NCBI GenBank assembly: GCA_023375785.1
Contig: SZWC01007282.1
Span: 95,456-117,432, forward strand
Length of the DNA: 21,977 nt
From: Penium margaritaceum
Lineage: Eukaryota > Streptophyta > Zygnematophyceae > Desmidiales > Peniaceae
Direction: 5' to 3'
Shown: in pieces, positions 12,044 through 20,800 of the stretch
Numbering within the stretch: the stretch's first letter is position 1
Layout of the letters: each line of letters begins with the position of its first letter
The notes under the pieces: model-generated
The model's input: the letters and a program-made list of their open reading frames with translations, nothing else
The model's database searches: none
Told to the model about the DNA's origin: nothing
Program-made: the position numbers and the translations under genes

Positions 12044-13690
12044 GCACTGAGGATGTAAACTCCATCTTTTTGTGAGATAGGGGACACTGTCCTCATACAA
12101 ATGCCCCATGCAATGACCCCTCCCCACATGAGTTGGGGTTGATTTTTTAATGTAAGACTAAGTCACACACTGAGTGCATAATTATTGTATCAATATGTGA
12201 GTCACAAGCGCACTGTCCTCAAACACTAGCCCCGCACATTGGACTCCCCCATAAGACTCGGGGTCCAAGGTTGCATATAGGAAAAAATCATGCACTGAGT
12301 GCGTGACTAGTGTAGTTTTGTGTGGAAAATGAGCACATTGCCCTCATACACTAGCCCCACGCACTGGACCTCCTCATAGGAGTGGGGGTCCAAGGTTGCA
12401 TATAAGACAAAATCACACACTAAGTGCATGATTAGTGTATTTTGTGTGAAAAACGATCGCACTACTCTCATACACTGGCCCCACGCATTGGACCCCCTCA
12501 TAAGAGTGGGAGTCCAAGGTTGTATATAAGACAAAACCACACAATGAGTGTATTGTTAGTGTAGTTTTGTGTGGAAAATGAGTGCACTGCCCTCATACAC
12601 TAGCCACACGCACTGGACCCCCCCCCTTCCATAGGAGTGGAAGTCCAAGGTTGTATGCAGGACAAAATCATACACTGAGTGCATGATTAGTGTATTTTTG
12701 TGTGGGTAATGAGTGCACTGCCCCCATATACTAGCCCCACGCACTGGACCCTCCACATAGGATTGGGGTCCAAGGTTGCATGTTGGACAAATCACGCATT
12801 GGGTGCATAATTAGTGTATTTTTGTGTAGGGAACGAGCGCATTGTCCTCATATACTAATACTACGTACTGGATCCCCCCATAGGAGTGGGAATCCAAGGT
12901 TTCATATAAGACAAAATCACGAACTGAGTGCATGATTAGTGTATTATTGTGTGGGGAATGAGCGCATTGCCCTCATACACTTGCCCCACGCACTGGACCC
13001 CCCCATAGGTGTGGGGGTCCAAGGTTGTATATAACAAAAAATCACGCACTGATTGCATGATTAGAGTATTTTTATGTGGAAAACGAGCGCTTTGCCCTCA
13101 TACACTAACTCCCCGCACTGGACCCCCCATAGAAGTGGGATTCTAAGGTTGCATATAAGACAAAGTCACACACTGAGTGCCTAATTAGTGTAATTTTGTG
13201 TTGGGAACGAGCACACTGCCCTCATACACTAGCCCCATGCACCGGATTCTCCCATAGGAGTGGAGGTCCAAGGTTGCATATAGGACAAAATCATGCACTG
13301 AATGCGTGATTTGTTCATTTCTGTGTGGGAAACGAGCGTACTGTCCTCATACACTAGCCCCACGCACTGGACCCCCTCATAGGAGTGGGGGTCCAAGGTT
13401 GTATACAAGACAAAAACACACACTGAGTGCATTATTAGTGTATTTTTGTGTGAACAACGAGCGCACTACCCTCATATACTAGCCCCACGCACTGCACCCC
13501 CTCCAAAGGAGTGGGGGTCCAAGATTGCATAACTGATAAAATCATATGATGAGTGCGTGATTAGTATGTTTTTGTGTGAGAAACAAGCACACTACCCTAA
13601 TACACTAGTCCTACGCACTAACCCCATCTCCCCCCATGGGATTAGGGGTCCAGGGTTGCATATAAGACAAAATCACACACTAAATGGGCA
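12044..13690. repeat. 125-bp tandem repeat (about 13 copies) inside the copia RNase H region
   Basis: The landmark TCCAAGGTTGCATATA recurs at about 12264, 12389, 12513, 12644, 12769, 12893, 13018, 13142, 13267, 13392, 13518 and 13649, a period of 124-126 bp with two 131-bp steps caused by longer C tracts. Each unit reads roughly CACTGAGTGCATGATTAGTG, TTTTTGTGTGG, CGAGCGCACTGCCCTCATAC, ACTAGCCCCACGCACTGG. It ends with a dyad GGACCCCC-(about 10 nt)-GGGGGTCC. The array lies between the two halves of the copia RNase H coding sequence. Minus-strand open frames of 67-95 codons here are repeat-derived and show no recognisable domain. Confidence 0.94.
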
Positions 13691-13739
13691 CACTAGAAAA
13701 CTGGTGTAAAAAAAGACCTTCATCAACCATACCTCCTCC

Positions 13740-14133
13740 TGGAAGAGTATTCCTACTCATCCACAGTGATGTGTTGCCCAAGTTCTAGTGACGCAGAGTA
13801 CGTGGCTCTTGGTGCAGGTACGTGTGAAAGTGTTTCGCTGTCTCGCCTGCTGCAACAGTTGCTTGTTTCCATCCCCTACATCACTCTGGGCTATGACAAC
13901 TAAAGTGCAAAGGCAATCTCCGAGCATGATGCCATGCATCACTCCCGCGCCAAGCACATCAACATTGAGCATCATTTTGTATGCGAGCGCATTGCTGCTG
14001 GAGAAGTTGAAGTTGTTTGGGTCGACACTCTCAGTAGCATGCAAACTTCCTCACCACAGCTCGTAGTAGTAGCATGTTCAAAGCGGCTGTGCATGCCATT
14101 GTTCTACTGCGCTCTGGTGATGCCCCTGGTTGA
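13740..14133 (+). pseudogene. Ty1/copia RNase H C-terminal part
   Basis: Translation gives SSSDAEYVALGAGTCESVSL from 13781 (the SS.EAEY block with the catalytic acid), then SRLLQQL, LGYDN followed by a stop and SAKAISEHD (the DN.SA motif). HHSRAKHINIEHHFVCERIA then matches the conserved H.R.KHI.I..HF.RE segment near 13935-13995. VEVVWVDTLSS follows, and a frame ending FKAAVHAIVLLRSGDAPG stops at 14131-14133, a plausible end of the copia polyprotein. At least one frameshift and one in-frame stop are needed. It continues the domain that breaks off near 12000. Both halves also share a short segment around TCTAGTG (11982-11988 and 13784-13790), so two separate copia fragments flanking the array remain possible. 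Confidence 0.85.
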
Positions 14134-14163
14134 CGTGATTCTTGTGAGTCACGTCATTTCGTG

Positions 14164-14164
14164 A

Positions 14165-14235
<71 letters not shown>

Positions 14236-14477
14236 ACACACACACACACANNNNNNNNNNNNNNNNNNNNNNNNNNNNNNNNNNNNNNNNNNNNNNNNNN
14301 NNNNNNNNNNNNNNNNNNNNNNNNNNNNNNNNNNNNNNNNNNNNNNNNNNNNNNNNNNNNNNNNNNNNNNNNNNNNNNNNNNNNNNNNNNNNNNNNNNNN
14401 NNNNNNNNNNNNNNNNNNNNNNNNNNNNNNNNNNNNNNNNNNNNNNNNNNNNNNNNNNNNNNNNNNNNNNNNNNNNN

Positions 14478-14514
<37 letters not shown>
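14164..14514. repeat. (CA)n microsatellite interrupted by an assembly gap
   Basis: CA dinucleotides occupy 14164-14250, with a few TA interruptions, and 14478-14514, with one CG interruption. Between them lie 227 Ns. The repeat begins about 30 bp after the inferred end of copia pol. The true array length is unknown. Open frames of alternating Thr-His or Cys-Val spanning the Ns have no meaning. Confidence 0.97.
14251..14477. other. Assembly gap (227 Ns)
   Basis: This is an unbroken run of N flanked on both sides by CA repeat, so the gap is probably a microsatellite that was not resolved. Sequence other than CA repeat could also be missing. Confidence 0.98.
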
Positions 14515-14516
<2 letters not shown>

Positions 14517-15110
14517 CATCATCACTGCAGGTGATTGAAATGGATTGAAGATCTTGGGTGCAACAATGTGACGCATCATGGAGCGCACAGTGATGACGGC
14601 ACCATCAAGCTGTCAAGTGGTGACCACAACACCAACATCAGATTTGTGGACAGCTTGATTATCATGATGTTTTATGCTTCTGCGTTATAGCATGGGGCAC
14701 ACATTCATAGGAGTTCATGCACCACATACGCTTGTGGTAGATGTGGTTTGAGTTTCTATCATTTGCATGCTTTTAGCTTAGTGAGCCAGGTTGCTGATCC
14801 CTCGGGACCATATGTCCAATTTACACCGGTGTGTGAGAAACTGCCTGGAGCTCGTTCGCTCCAGGGTCACGTTTGATCACTGGGTGGCATTCGGCCGCCA
14901 CGTCGAGAGCCTCGCGTGGGTGGCCCGGTCAACTGGCACTTATCACTTCGCTCACTCCTTACTCACTCACTTGTTCGTTCTTCCCAGTTGTCCGATGTGA
15001 AAGTGAGCTTGCCCCGATCCATGGCATCACCTCTCTCCTTCCACTTGCTTGCTTGCTCATCACAGCAACCTAAGCTACCTACACCTTCAAAGGGGACTAA
15101 GCCGATTTAA
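14515..15110. other. Non-coding stretch, possible retroelement LTR or leader
   Basis: No gene was recognised. The stretch lies between the end of the copia pol remnant and a Ty3/gypsy protease fragment, so it may include the copia 3' LTR or the gypsy gag end. No TG...CA pair or primer-binding site could be located. A small inverted repeat CTGGAG-(8 nt)-CTCCAG lies near 14848-14867. Open frames around 14791-15110 are short, overlap one another in different frames, and show no domain. Confidence 0.4.
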
Positions 15111-15117
15111 TACGAAA

Positions 15118-15264
15118 GGAGCTAAAGTACAGACTGCCTATTTACCTCTGAGGGTTTATCTGGGCAAGCTTAGGGAGGTGAATTTTTGTAGGTGTCTAAT
15201 GGATGCCTATGATGCCATCTTAGGGAATGACTACCTGCATCACTGCAATCTTGTTGTGCATTGA
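15118..15264 (+). pseudogene. Ty3/gypsy aspartic protease C-terminal fragment
   Basis: The frame carries YLPLRVYLGKLREVNF, then AYDAILGNDYLHHCNLVVH (15205-15261). The second piece matches the gypsy-type retropepsin motif yDaILGmdWL...a.id that closes the protease fold. The active-site DTGA block is not found upstream on this strand, and a stop follows at once. It is a decayed piece of a Ty3/gypsy pol, in the same orientation as the reverse-transcriptase fragment 300 bp downstream, so both probably derive from one insertion. It is unlikely to be expressed as a functional protein. Confidence 0.7.
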
Positions 15265-15560
15265 CGACAAAACCATGCGAAACTGTAGAAAATTTTACAA
15301 TACACAGTTTTTCTTCTATGGATTAGGCATGTCGACTCCAAGGTGGATAAGGTGTACCAGCAGAGCTACGTTTAGCTGAAGCGTTGCCAACGTAAGGGGG
15401 ACAAAGGATACCTTGTGATGTTGTGGCAGAATGAGATGGGTGAAAAGTTGGAAGTGTTAGTAGTAGAAGGAAAGAAACATTCAAGGGAGCAACAAAAAAC
15501 ACCAACAATAGATTTGTCTGAAGGCATAAGGGGGGTGTTGTAGAGCTGCACTAATGTGCT

Positions 15561-15890
15561 TGTTTTTGAGGTGCCACGGGACTTGCTACCGAATTCATCG
15601 TAGAACTGAGCTGGCCCAAGGAGTGACACAAACGGTGCGTGTAACTTATTGCATGAGCAATGAGTTGGGTGAGCAGAGATTTTGTTAGAGGAGCTAATAG
15701 AACAGTGGGTCTTCACATCGTTGCTGATATCTTACGCTGCGGTTGTTCTTTTGGTGAAGAAGAACATAGGGGATCTGCACATGTGCATGGGTGTCCACTA
15801 CCGATGGTCAAGGAGTTGTTTGATCATCTGAAGGGAGCGTAATGTCTCATCAAGATTGAATTACACTCAGACTATCATAAGATCTGAAAT
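15561..15890 (+). pseudogene. Ty3/gypsy reverse transcriptase N-terminal fragment
   Basis: In one frame the translation reads VFEVPRDLLPNSS (compare the elP..LPp.R entry of gypsy RT), several stops, then LLEELIEQWVFTSLLISYAA and VVLLVKKNIGDLHMCMGVHY. The last piece corresponds to the ...SPyaapvllVKKkdG.lRmCvDYR segment. After a frameshift and apparent loss of about 15-20 codons it continues PLPMVKELFDHLKGA, stop, CLIKIELHSDYHKI, which matches PLPrie.lld.L.GA..FsKiDLrsGYHQI. The fragment ends before the YVDD box. Together with the protease piece at 15.1-15.26 kb it marks one degraded gypsy element. Confidence 0.78.
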
Positions 15891-16024
15891 TCATATCCAT
15901 TGTTTGACAACTAGTGCACTGTCCATGGGATTTACTTTAGATAAGCAAGTTCCGTAGTAGACTGTTGATTGGATGGATCCTCCAACACCCTTTTCCCATT
16001 TTGATTCACAATCGCAAGCTGTAA

Positions 16025-16189
16025 TTAAGTATGGAAGCAAATGTGGGAGTGTGCTTGATTTGCCAAAGCAAGTTGTGGAGGTGGTTTTTTCATGACAGAA
16101 AGTTGTGGAAACGGCGTAATAGCTGTTATATCTGCGCAAGTGTCAACATGAAGCTGATACATCCACGAGTTTAATAATAAAGAAGCCAT
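16025..16189 (-). pseudogene. Possible retropepsin N-terminal fragment, opposite strand
   Basis: On the minus strand a frame reads MYQLHVDTCADITAITPF, followed by PPPQLALANQAHSHI. VDTCADITAI resembles the gypsy protease active site (L/V)DTGA.(v/i)..I, with Gly replaced by Cys, and LALANQ resembles the later l.vAnG strand. The Asp codon is at 16142-16144. A Cys in place of the glycine of DTG is expected to inactivate the enzyme. It is not the missing half of the + strand protease by simple inversion, because the order and orientation do not fit, so it suggests a second fragment pointing the other way. The match is short and confidence is modest. Confidence 0.4.
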
Positions 16190-16321
16190 GTCCAAAATAA
16201 AAAAGGAAGTAAACTCCATGTCCATTTTTACGGCCATGCCTGATCAGTGACATGAGTCGTCAATGGAGCGAAGCGAGGGGTTGATGTCTCACCTCGTCCG
16301 TCGCGTGTGTGCCGCGTCGTC

Positions 16322-16462
16322 TGTTATGCGCGGTCGACGCACACTGGATAGAGCGGGGATCCCTGGCCTGTGGGTAGTTGGACAGGATGGCGTGAGGTTC
16401 GGAGACCCTCAAGCATCGCGGTTTTGGCCTAGTTGGTAAAGGATTTTGTCTAATCCACTTTA
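16322..16462 (+). repeat. 5' LTR of the miniature element
   Basis: This copy starts TGTTATGCGCGG and ends CCACTTTA. Many of its differences from the 3' copy are C/T or G/A transitions, and the length difference is 3 bp. The shared core CGGTTTTGGCCTAG is identical in both copies. Confidence 0.75.
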
Positions 16463-16463
16463 T

Positions 16464-16474
16464 TGGTATCAGAG
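16464..16474 (+). promoter_or_regulatory. Primer-binding site (initiator tRNA-Met type)
   Basis: TGGTATCAGAG matches 11 bases complementary to the acceptor 3' end of plant initiator tRNA-Met (…CTCTGATACCA). It sits one base after the 5' LTR, the normal position for priming minus-strand synthesis. Confidence 0.8.
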
Positions 16475-16522
16475 TATCGAGGTTCTAGTCCGACGAGTAG
16501 ATCCCGAGGGTGGCTCACTCCT

Positions 16523-16534
16523 AAGCAGAGGGAG
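16523..16534 (+). promoter_or_regulatory. Polypurine tract
   Basis: AAGCAGAGGGAG is purine except for one C and ends exactly at the TG that opens the 3' LTR, the expected plus-strand priming site. Confidence 0.65.
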
Positions 16535-16678
16535 TGTAGCGTGCGGCCGACGCCTCGTGAATCGAGCGGGGGTCTCTGGCCTGTGGGCGGATGGACGGGA
16601 TGTCTTGAGGGTCTCCGACCCTCAAGCCATCTTGCGGTTTTGGCCTAGGTGGCCAAGGATTCCGTCCAATCCGCTACA
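16535..16678 (+). repeat. 3' LTR of the miniature element
   Basis: This copy starts TGTAGCGTGCGG and ends CCGCTACA, with canonical TG...CA termini. It aligns end to end with the 5' copy. Confidence 0.75.
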
Positions 16679-17849
16679 CCCTCATTTGTAGATTTAGGGT
16701 TTTCTATGCTTGCGAGAGCAGAGCCTGCAAAAAAATAAAACCGTACATCCACGAATGAGGAATTGTGAGTCAGAAAGATAAAAAAAGCTAATCGCTGCAC
16801 CATCAACTCACCTTTTCCAAATACTTTCTTCGGGGATGAAACTCGACTGTTGTCCATGCAAACCGCTTTCAAATCCTGCTCAAAATTACTGGGGGTTTTA
16901 TTGCTTTATTTTTTGCGCTGGCTCTTGCTGGGCCTCGTGGTAGCGGGGCCTAGGAGGTTCCCTTTCAACGCATCGGTGTTTCGGACCTCCCATTCAAACC
17001 CCTCGTAAACCTTTTTTCAGAAAGTAAAAAAAAATCTATTGAGGTTGTTTTTAATTCTTTAAGTTCTGAAGAAGTCAGCATGTTGATGCTGGATGCCATG
17101 TGGCAACGACATTGTTTGTTGTGCATGTAGCGTTTTTTTCTTGCATTTTTTGGATATGGCGTTAATATAGTGAAAAATATCTATAAATTTTTATATGGAG
17201 TTTATATTTTGGGAAACGTGGATGTATCAGATTTATCGAGAATTCTGTGGATGTATGCTCACTTCCTTGCTGTGGAAATGGGTTGAAGGCGTAGCGGTTT
17301 CTGGGTTTCTCAGCGTTGTCGCCCGTTTTAAGCTCGCCTTCGAGAGCTAGGTCAGCTGCCTCCGTGAGCACGTGAGAAATGTTTTTTGTCGTCAGGAACA
17401 CGCCACAACACGGGCCGTCCTCTTTTGCGCCTGCCTGCAACATGCGGATGCCGAACCTGCCTGCCTGTCTCGCCATGCCTGCACTTGCCAAGCTCCCTTC
17501 GCTCTCACGTTGGCGCCGGGGCTGCACAACCGTGGTCGCAGCCGTGAGGTTGCTGACATGCGTGGAAATCCACCACATTGCCATCACAATATTCACTGTG
17601 TAACCATCACATTGGCTGGTAGGATTCGTCAGTCGGTTGCCATCAAGAGCTGCGGACGGCGTCACGGCAAACGCAAGAGGATCGCTGACGAGCGTGTGGA
17701 TGACTGCCTCGAGCTCGACCTGTCTTCATGCGCACACGGAGCAGACCGTGCTTCCGGCACTGGCGATGTGTTAAGAATCGGCCTTTGGCACACCTGTATG
17801 CTCCTGCCTTCTTCAAGAAATCCCCTGGCGTTCCTTTTCGTCAGTCAAG
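16679..17849. other. Intergenic region and presumed SKA3 5' flank
   Basis: No gene was identified with confidence. The left half is AT-rich with T and A tracts. The right half (17250-17849) is GC-richer and presumably holds the SKA3 promoter and 5' UTR, though no TATA box or known element is clear. Two open frames overlap here: 17372-17857 (+, 161 codons) overruns the SKA3 start in another frame, and 17162-17665 (-, 167 codons) has no recognisable domain. The minus-strand frame could be an exon of an unknown gene, but nothing supports that beyond length. Confidence 0.4.
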
Positions 17850-20800
17850 ATGGATGACTTGTCAGCCGCACGGTCGGCCTTCACGACCGGTCTCCTGTCA
17901 CTCGCCAACGGCGTTGATTCCCAAGTGAAGGAACTGAAACAGACGGTGAAAGACAGGACGCTGAGCTTTGACGGTGAGCGTTTGGCACGACTGGCATAGT
18001 TGGTTGCCGAAGCATGCAAGTTCTTTTCGCGTTGCAGGAAAAGATCCATTCTCACTCTCGGGCCGACTGCCTTTCATGTGCCACTGGAACCCTGGGCCCT
18101 TCTTTTCCTGTCGATTCCACATGATGTGCAGAGACTAGGTTCAGGAGCGTGCTGTCGAGTGTGCAAGGCAGAGTGGCAAGAGCACAGTCAGAGCTCTCAA
18201 AGATCTCTGATTCATGCTCAGTGGCGACGGCAGAAGCACTTTATGCCCGCCTCGTGGGTTATGTGGACGAGACAGACCTCGCTGTGGATGCCCTGGAGCA
18301 GGAGCTGGCGAGTCGCCTTGGGTTTCAACCGGGTGAGTTGTGGTTTCCTTTATCGTCATCATGGTTGTCGTTGCTACCGCTGCCGCTGCTACGCCCCCGC
18401 CAGCGCCGCCGCTGCCGCCCCCACCGCCGCCCCCACCGCTGGCAGTCGTAGTCGTCGTTGTCATCGTTGTTGTTGCCACCCGCACATACTTTGAAGCGTT
18501 GTCGTGTTGTCATCGTTTTCGTGCAACCTTGGCTTCACACACTCTTCACCGTGCTCTTGCAGACACAAGTTTGGCGTCCTTCTGCCCAACTTCCCAGGAC
18601 ATTCCTCCCGGCGAAGTGGCAGCTCCTCCCATCCACCAACCACAGCTGATGAAAGAAGCCCTTCAGAGCTACGCAGGTTCTCGTGAGACCTCTCATTCCG
18701 CAGGGAATCACCAACACTGGGAACACAATGCTGCTGCTAGTGCAGCTCCACCTGCAGCTCCTTTTAGGCCAGGACTGGGTTTCTCCATCATGCCAAACAG
18801 TCCACTTGTGCTGCCTGATCACTCCGACCCAGCGAGCCAGCGCCACCACCCTGCCCCGCTCTCTGCCAACTACGAATCAACGCTGCCCTCACACCAACAC
18901 CCGGCTCCAGCATCGTCACGCCTTTCTAGTTCTGACATGGCACTGCCATCCCATCAACCAACCTGGGCTCCGGCACCACCATCTGTGTCTGGCCAGCCAC
19001 AGACCCTTCAGCTGAGTGCAAGTACACTGGCGGCCATAGCAGCCGCTTCAAGCACTGCTGGTAGGTTTGTTGTTGTTGTTGTCGTCGTCGTCGTCGTCGT
19101 CGTTGTTGTCGTCGTCGTCGTTGTCGTCGTCGTCGTCGTCGTCGTCGTTGTTGTGGTTTTTTGTTGTTGTTGTTGTTTGTCTTTTTAACAAAAAATATAC
19201 TTTTAGTTGTATAGTTATACGTTTGCAGAATTTCTTACAGGAAAATGTTCCCCTAGGTTTAAGTTCTTCCTCATAGTAGGAAGAAAATTACCTAGACTTT
19301 TTGCAAACTCATCAAGAAACTATTTTCCCTTCAGCTGAGTGCAAGGACTCTGGCTGCCATAGCAGCCGGTTCAAGCACTGCCGGTAAGTGGTGACAATGC
19401 GTGGATGCCTCCCGGCACTTGGGCGGTGGCAGATGTGTCACCTGTGGTGGCGTCCGTCATACGCTGTTCACAAGTGGCTTAATTTTTTCCCTCACGTGTT
19501 TGTGTTTCAGGCAGCTCCAGATTGAATGGTCCTCCGAAAGTTTCAGCAGCTGAGCTCGTGGAGATGTATCGCCCAAGATTCACTAATCCGCCGTCTTTAC
19601 ATTGTCCTGTAAGGCAAGTGCCTGGTCCTTTGGCTCTCCTTTCCNTTGTTTTTTGTTGTCTTTTTTAAAACATAATTTTTATAGCTATGTAGTCATACAT
19701 TTGCAGAATTTCTTAGAGGAAAATGTTTCCCTAGGTTTAAGTTCTTCCTCATAGTAGGAAGAAGATTACCTAGACTCCTCGTAAACTCATCAAGAAACTG
19801 TTTTTCCTTCAGCTGAGTGCAAGGACTCTGGCTGCCATAGTAGCTGGTTCAGGCACTGCTAGTAGTTGGTGACAATGGGTGGTTGCCTCCAATGCCTGGG
19901 GGCGGTGGCAGATGTGTCACCTGTGGTGGCGTCCGTCATACGCTGTTCACAAGTGGCTTAATTTTTTCCCTCACGTGTTTGTGTTTCAGGCAGCTCCAGA
20001 TTGAATGGTCCTCCGAAAGTTTCAGCAGCTGAGCTCGTGGAGATGTATCGCCCGAGATTCACTAATCCGCCGTCTTTACATTGTCCTGTAAGGCAAGTGC
20101 CTGGTCCTTTGGCTCTCCTTTCCCCTCTGCTTTCCCTTCTCCGTCCCCTCGTCGTCTTTCCCTTGTTTGGTCCGGGCATAGGATCTCAGAGACGTGCTCT
20201 TGAAGGATTCTATGTCTGAAGGCTTCTCCTGCTGTCATTTCCCTTCGCAATCTTTGCGAGTGCAGCAATGAATCTCAGCTGAGAGAGAGTGCAGCTCAGC
20301 CGAGCCTGCCACAGACTGCTGCTGGCATGACGGAGCCATCGCTGCAAGAGTACGAGTCTCTCCCCACCACGTTTCGAGACGAGCTTCCGCTGCAGGTGGG
20401 TTCGGAGCGATGTTGGAAATGAGCAGTGGTTGCTCTCCAGGCTGGGCCTCCACTGTTTGGTGGAGTTGGCCTCTCTTTCAAACCCTTTTTGCTCCTACCT
20501 CTCGGCGCATTACTGTTTCCTTGGCTGCTGGCGCCTCTATAGCCACGGACGTCTGCACTGGCTTTCGGCCCGAGCCCCGTTCTTGACCAGTGCAGCCAGC
20601 ACGTCTGCTGCTCCTGCTTGGAGTGGATTTGGCGTCTTCACGTGTTTCACGTGTTTCGGCGTCTGTCCTGGACAGGACAGACGCCGAAACACGTGAAACT
20701 CCTTGGACAGAACAGTAATCGTGGGTCCGCCTTCAAGAAGCTGGTCTGCAGGCAGCTGAGGATGTGCCAAGATCCTCACCTCCACGTATGGAGACTCTTT

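Larger units (their letters stand above)
16322..16678 (+). mobile_element. TRIM/SMART-type miniature LTR retrotransposon (non-autonomous)
   Basis: Two co-linear direct repeats, 16322-16462 (141 bp) and 16535-16678 (144 bp), are about three-quarters identical by eye and both begin TGT. The second ends in CA and the first in TA. The first is followed after one base by TGGTATCAGAG (16464-16474), the standard plant primer-binding site complementary to the 3' end of initiator tRNA-Met. Directly before the second repeat is a purine tract, AAGCAGAGGGAG (16523-16534), in the polypurine-tract position. The internal region is only 72 bp with no coding capacity. This is the exact architecture of TRIM/SMART elements. 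Flanking pentamers (TCGTC / CCCTC) do not match perfectly, so the target-site duplication has decayed or the borders are off by a few bases. Confidence 0.8.

Noticed and set aside
14078..14588. Long frames of Cys-Val or Thr-His across the gap
   Set aside because: They are translations of CA repeat and of Ns.
16425..16491. tRNA-like A box (TGGCCTAGTTGG) and B box (GGTTCTAGTCC), suggesting a tRNA gene or SINE
   Set aside because: The A-to-B distance (56 bp) is long and the T arm does not pair. The A box lies in the LTR and the B-like box next to the primer-binding site, so the miniature LTR element explains both better.
16925..17017. Possible tRNA-derived SINE (GTGGTAG…TTCAAACCC followed by a T run)
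   Set aside because: No cloverleaf forms. Only a 6-bp stem GGAGGT/ACCTCC is visible and no target-site duplication was found, so it is too weak to annotate.
17372..17857. 161-codon + strand frame upstream of SKA3
   Set aside because: It overruns the SKA3 start codon in a different frame, has no domain, and competes with an equally long minus-strand frame. The region is probably promoter and 5' UTR.
18340..19188. 282-codon open frame ending in a long valine run
   Set aside because: It starts inside intron 2, passes through real exon 3 (18563-19060) and then reads the GTY microsatellite of intron 3. The exon part is genuine, but the frame as a whole is not a gene.
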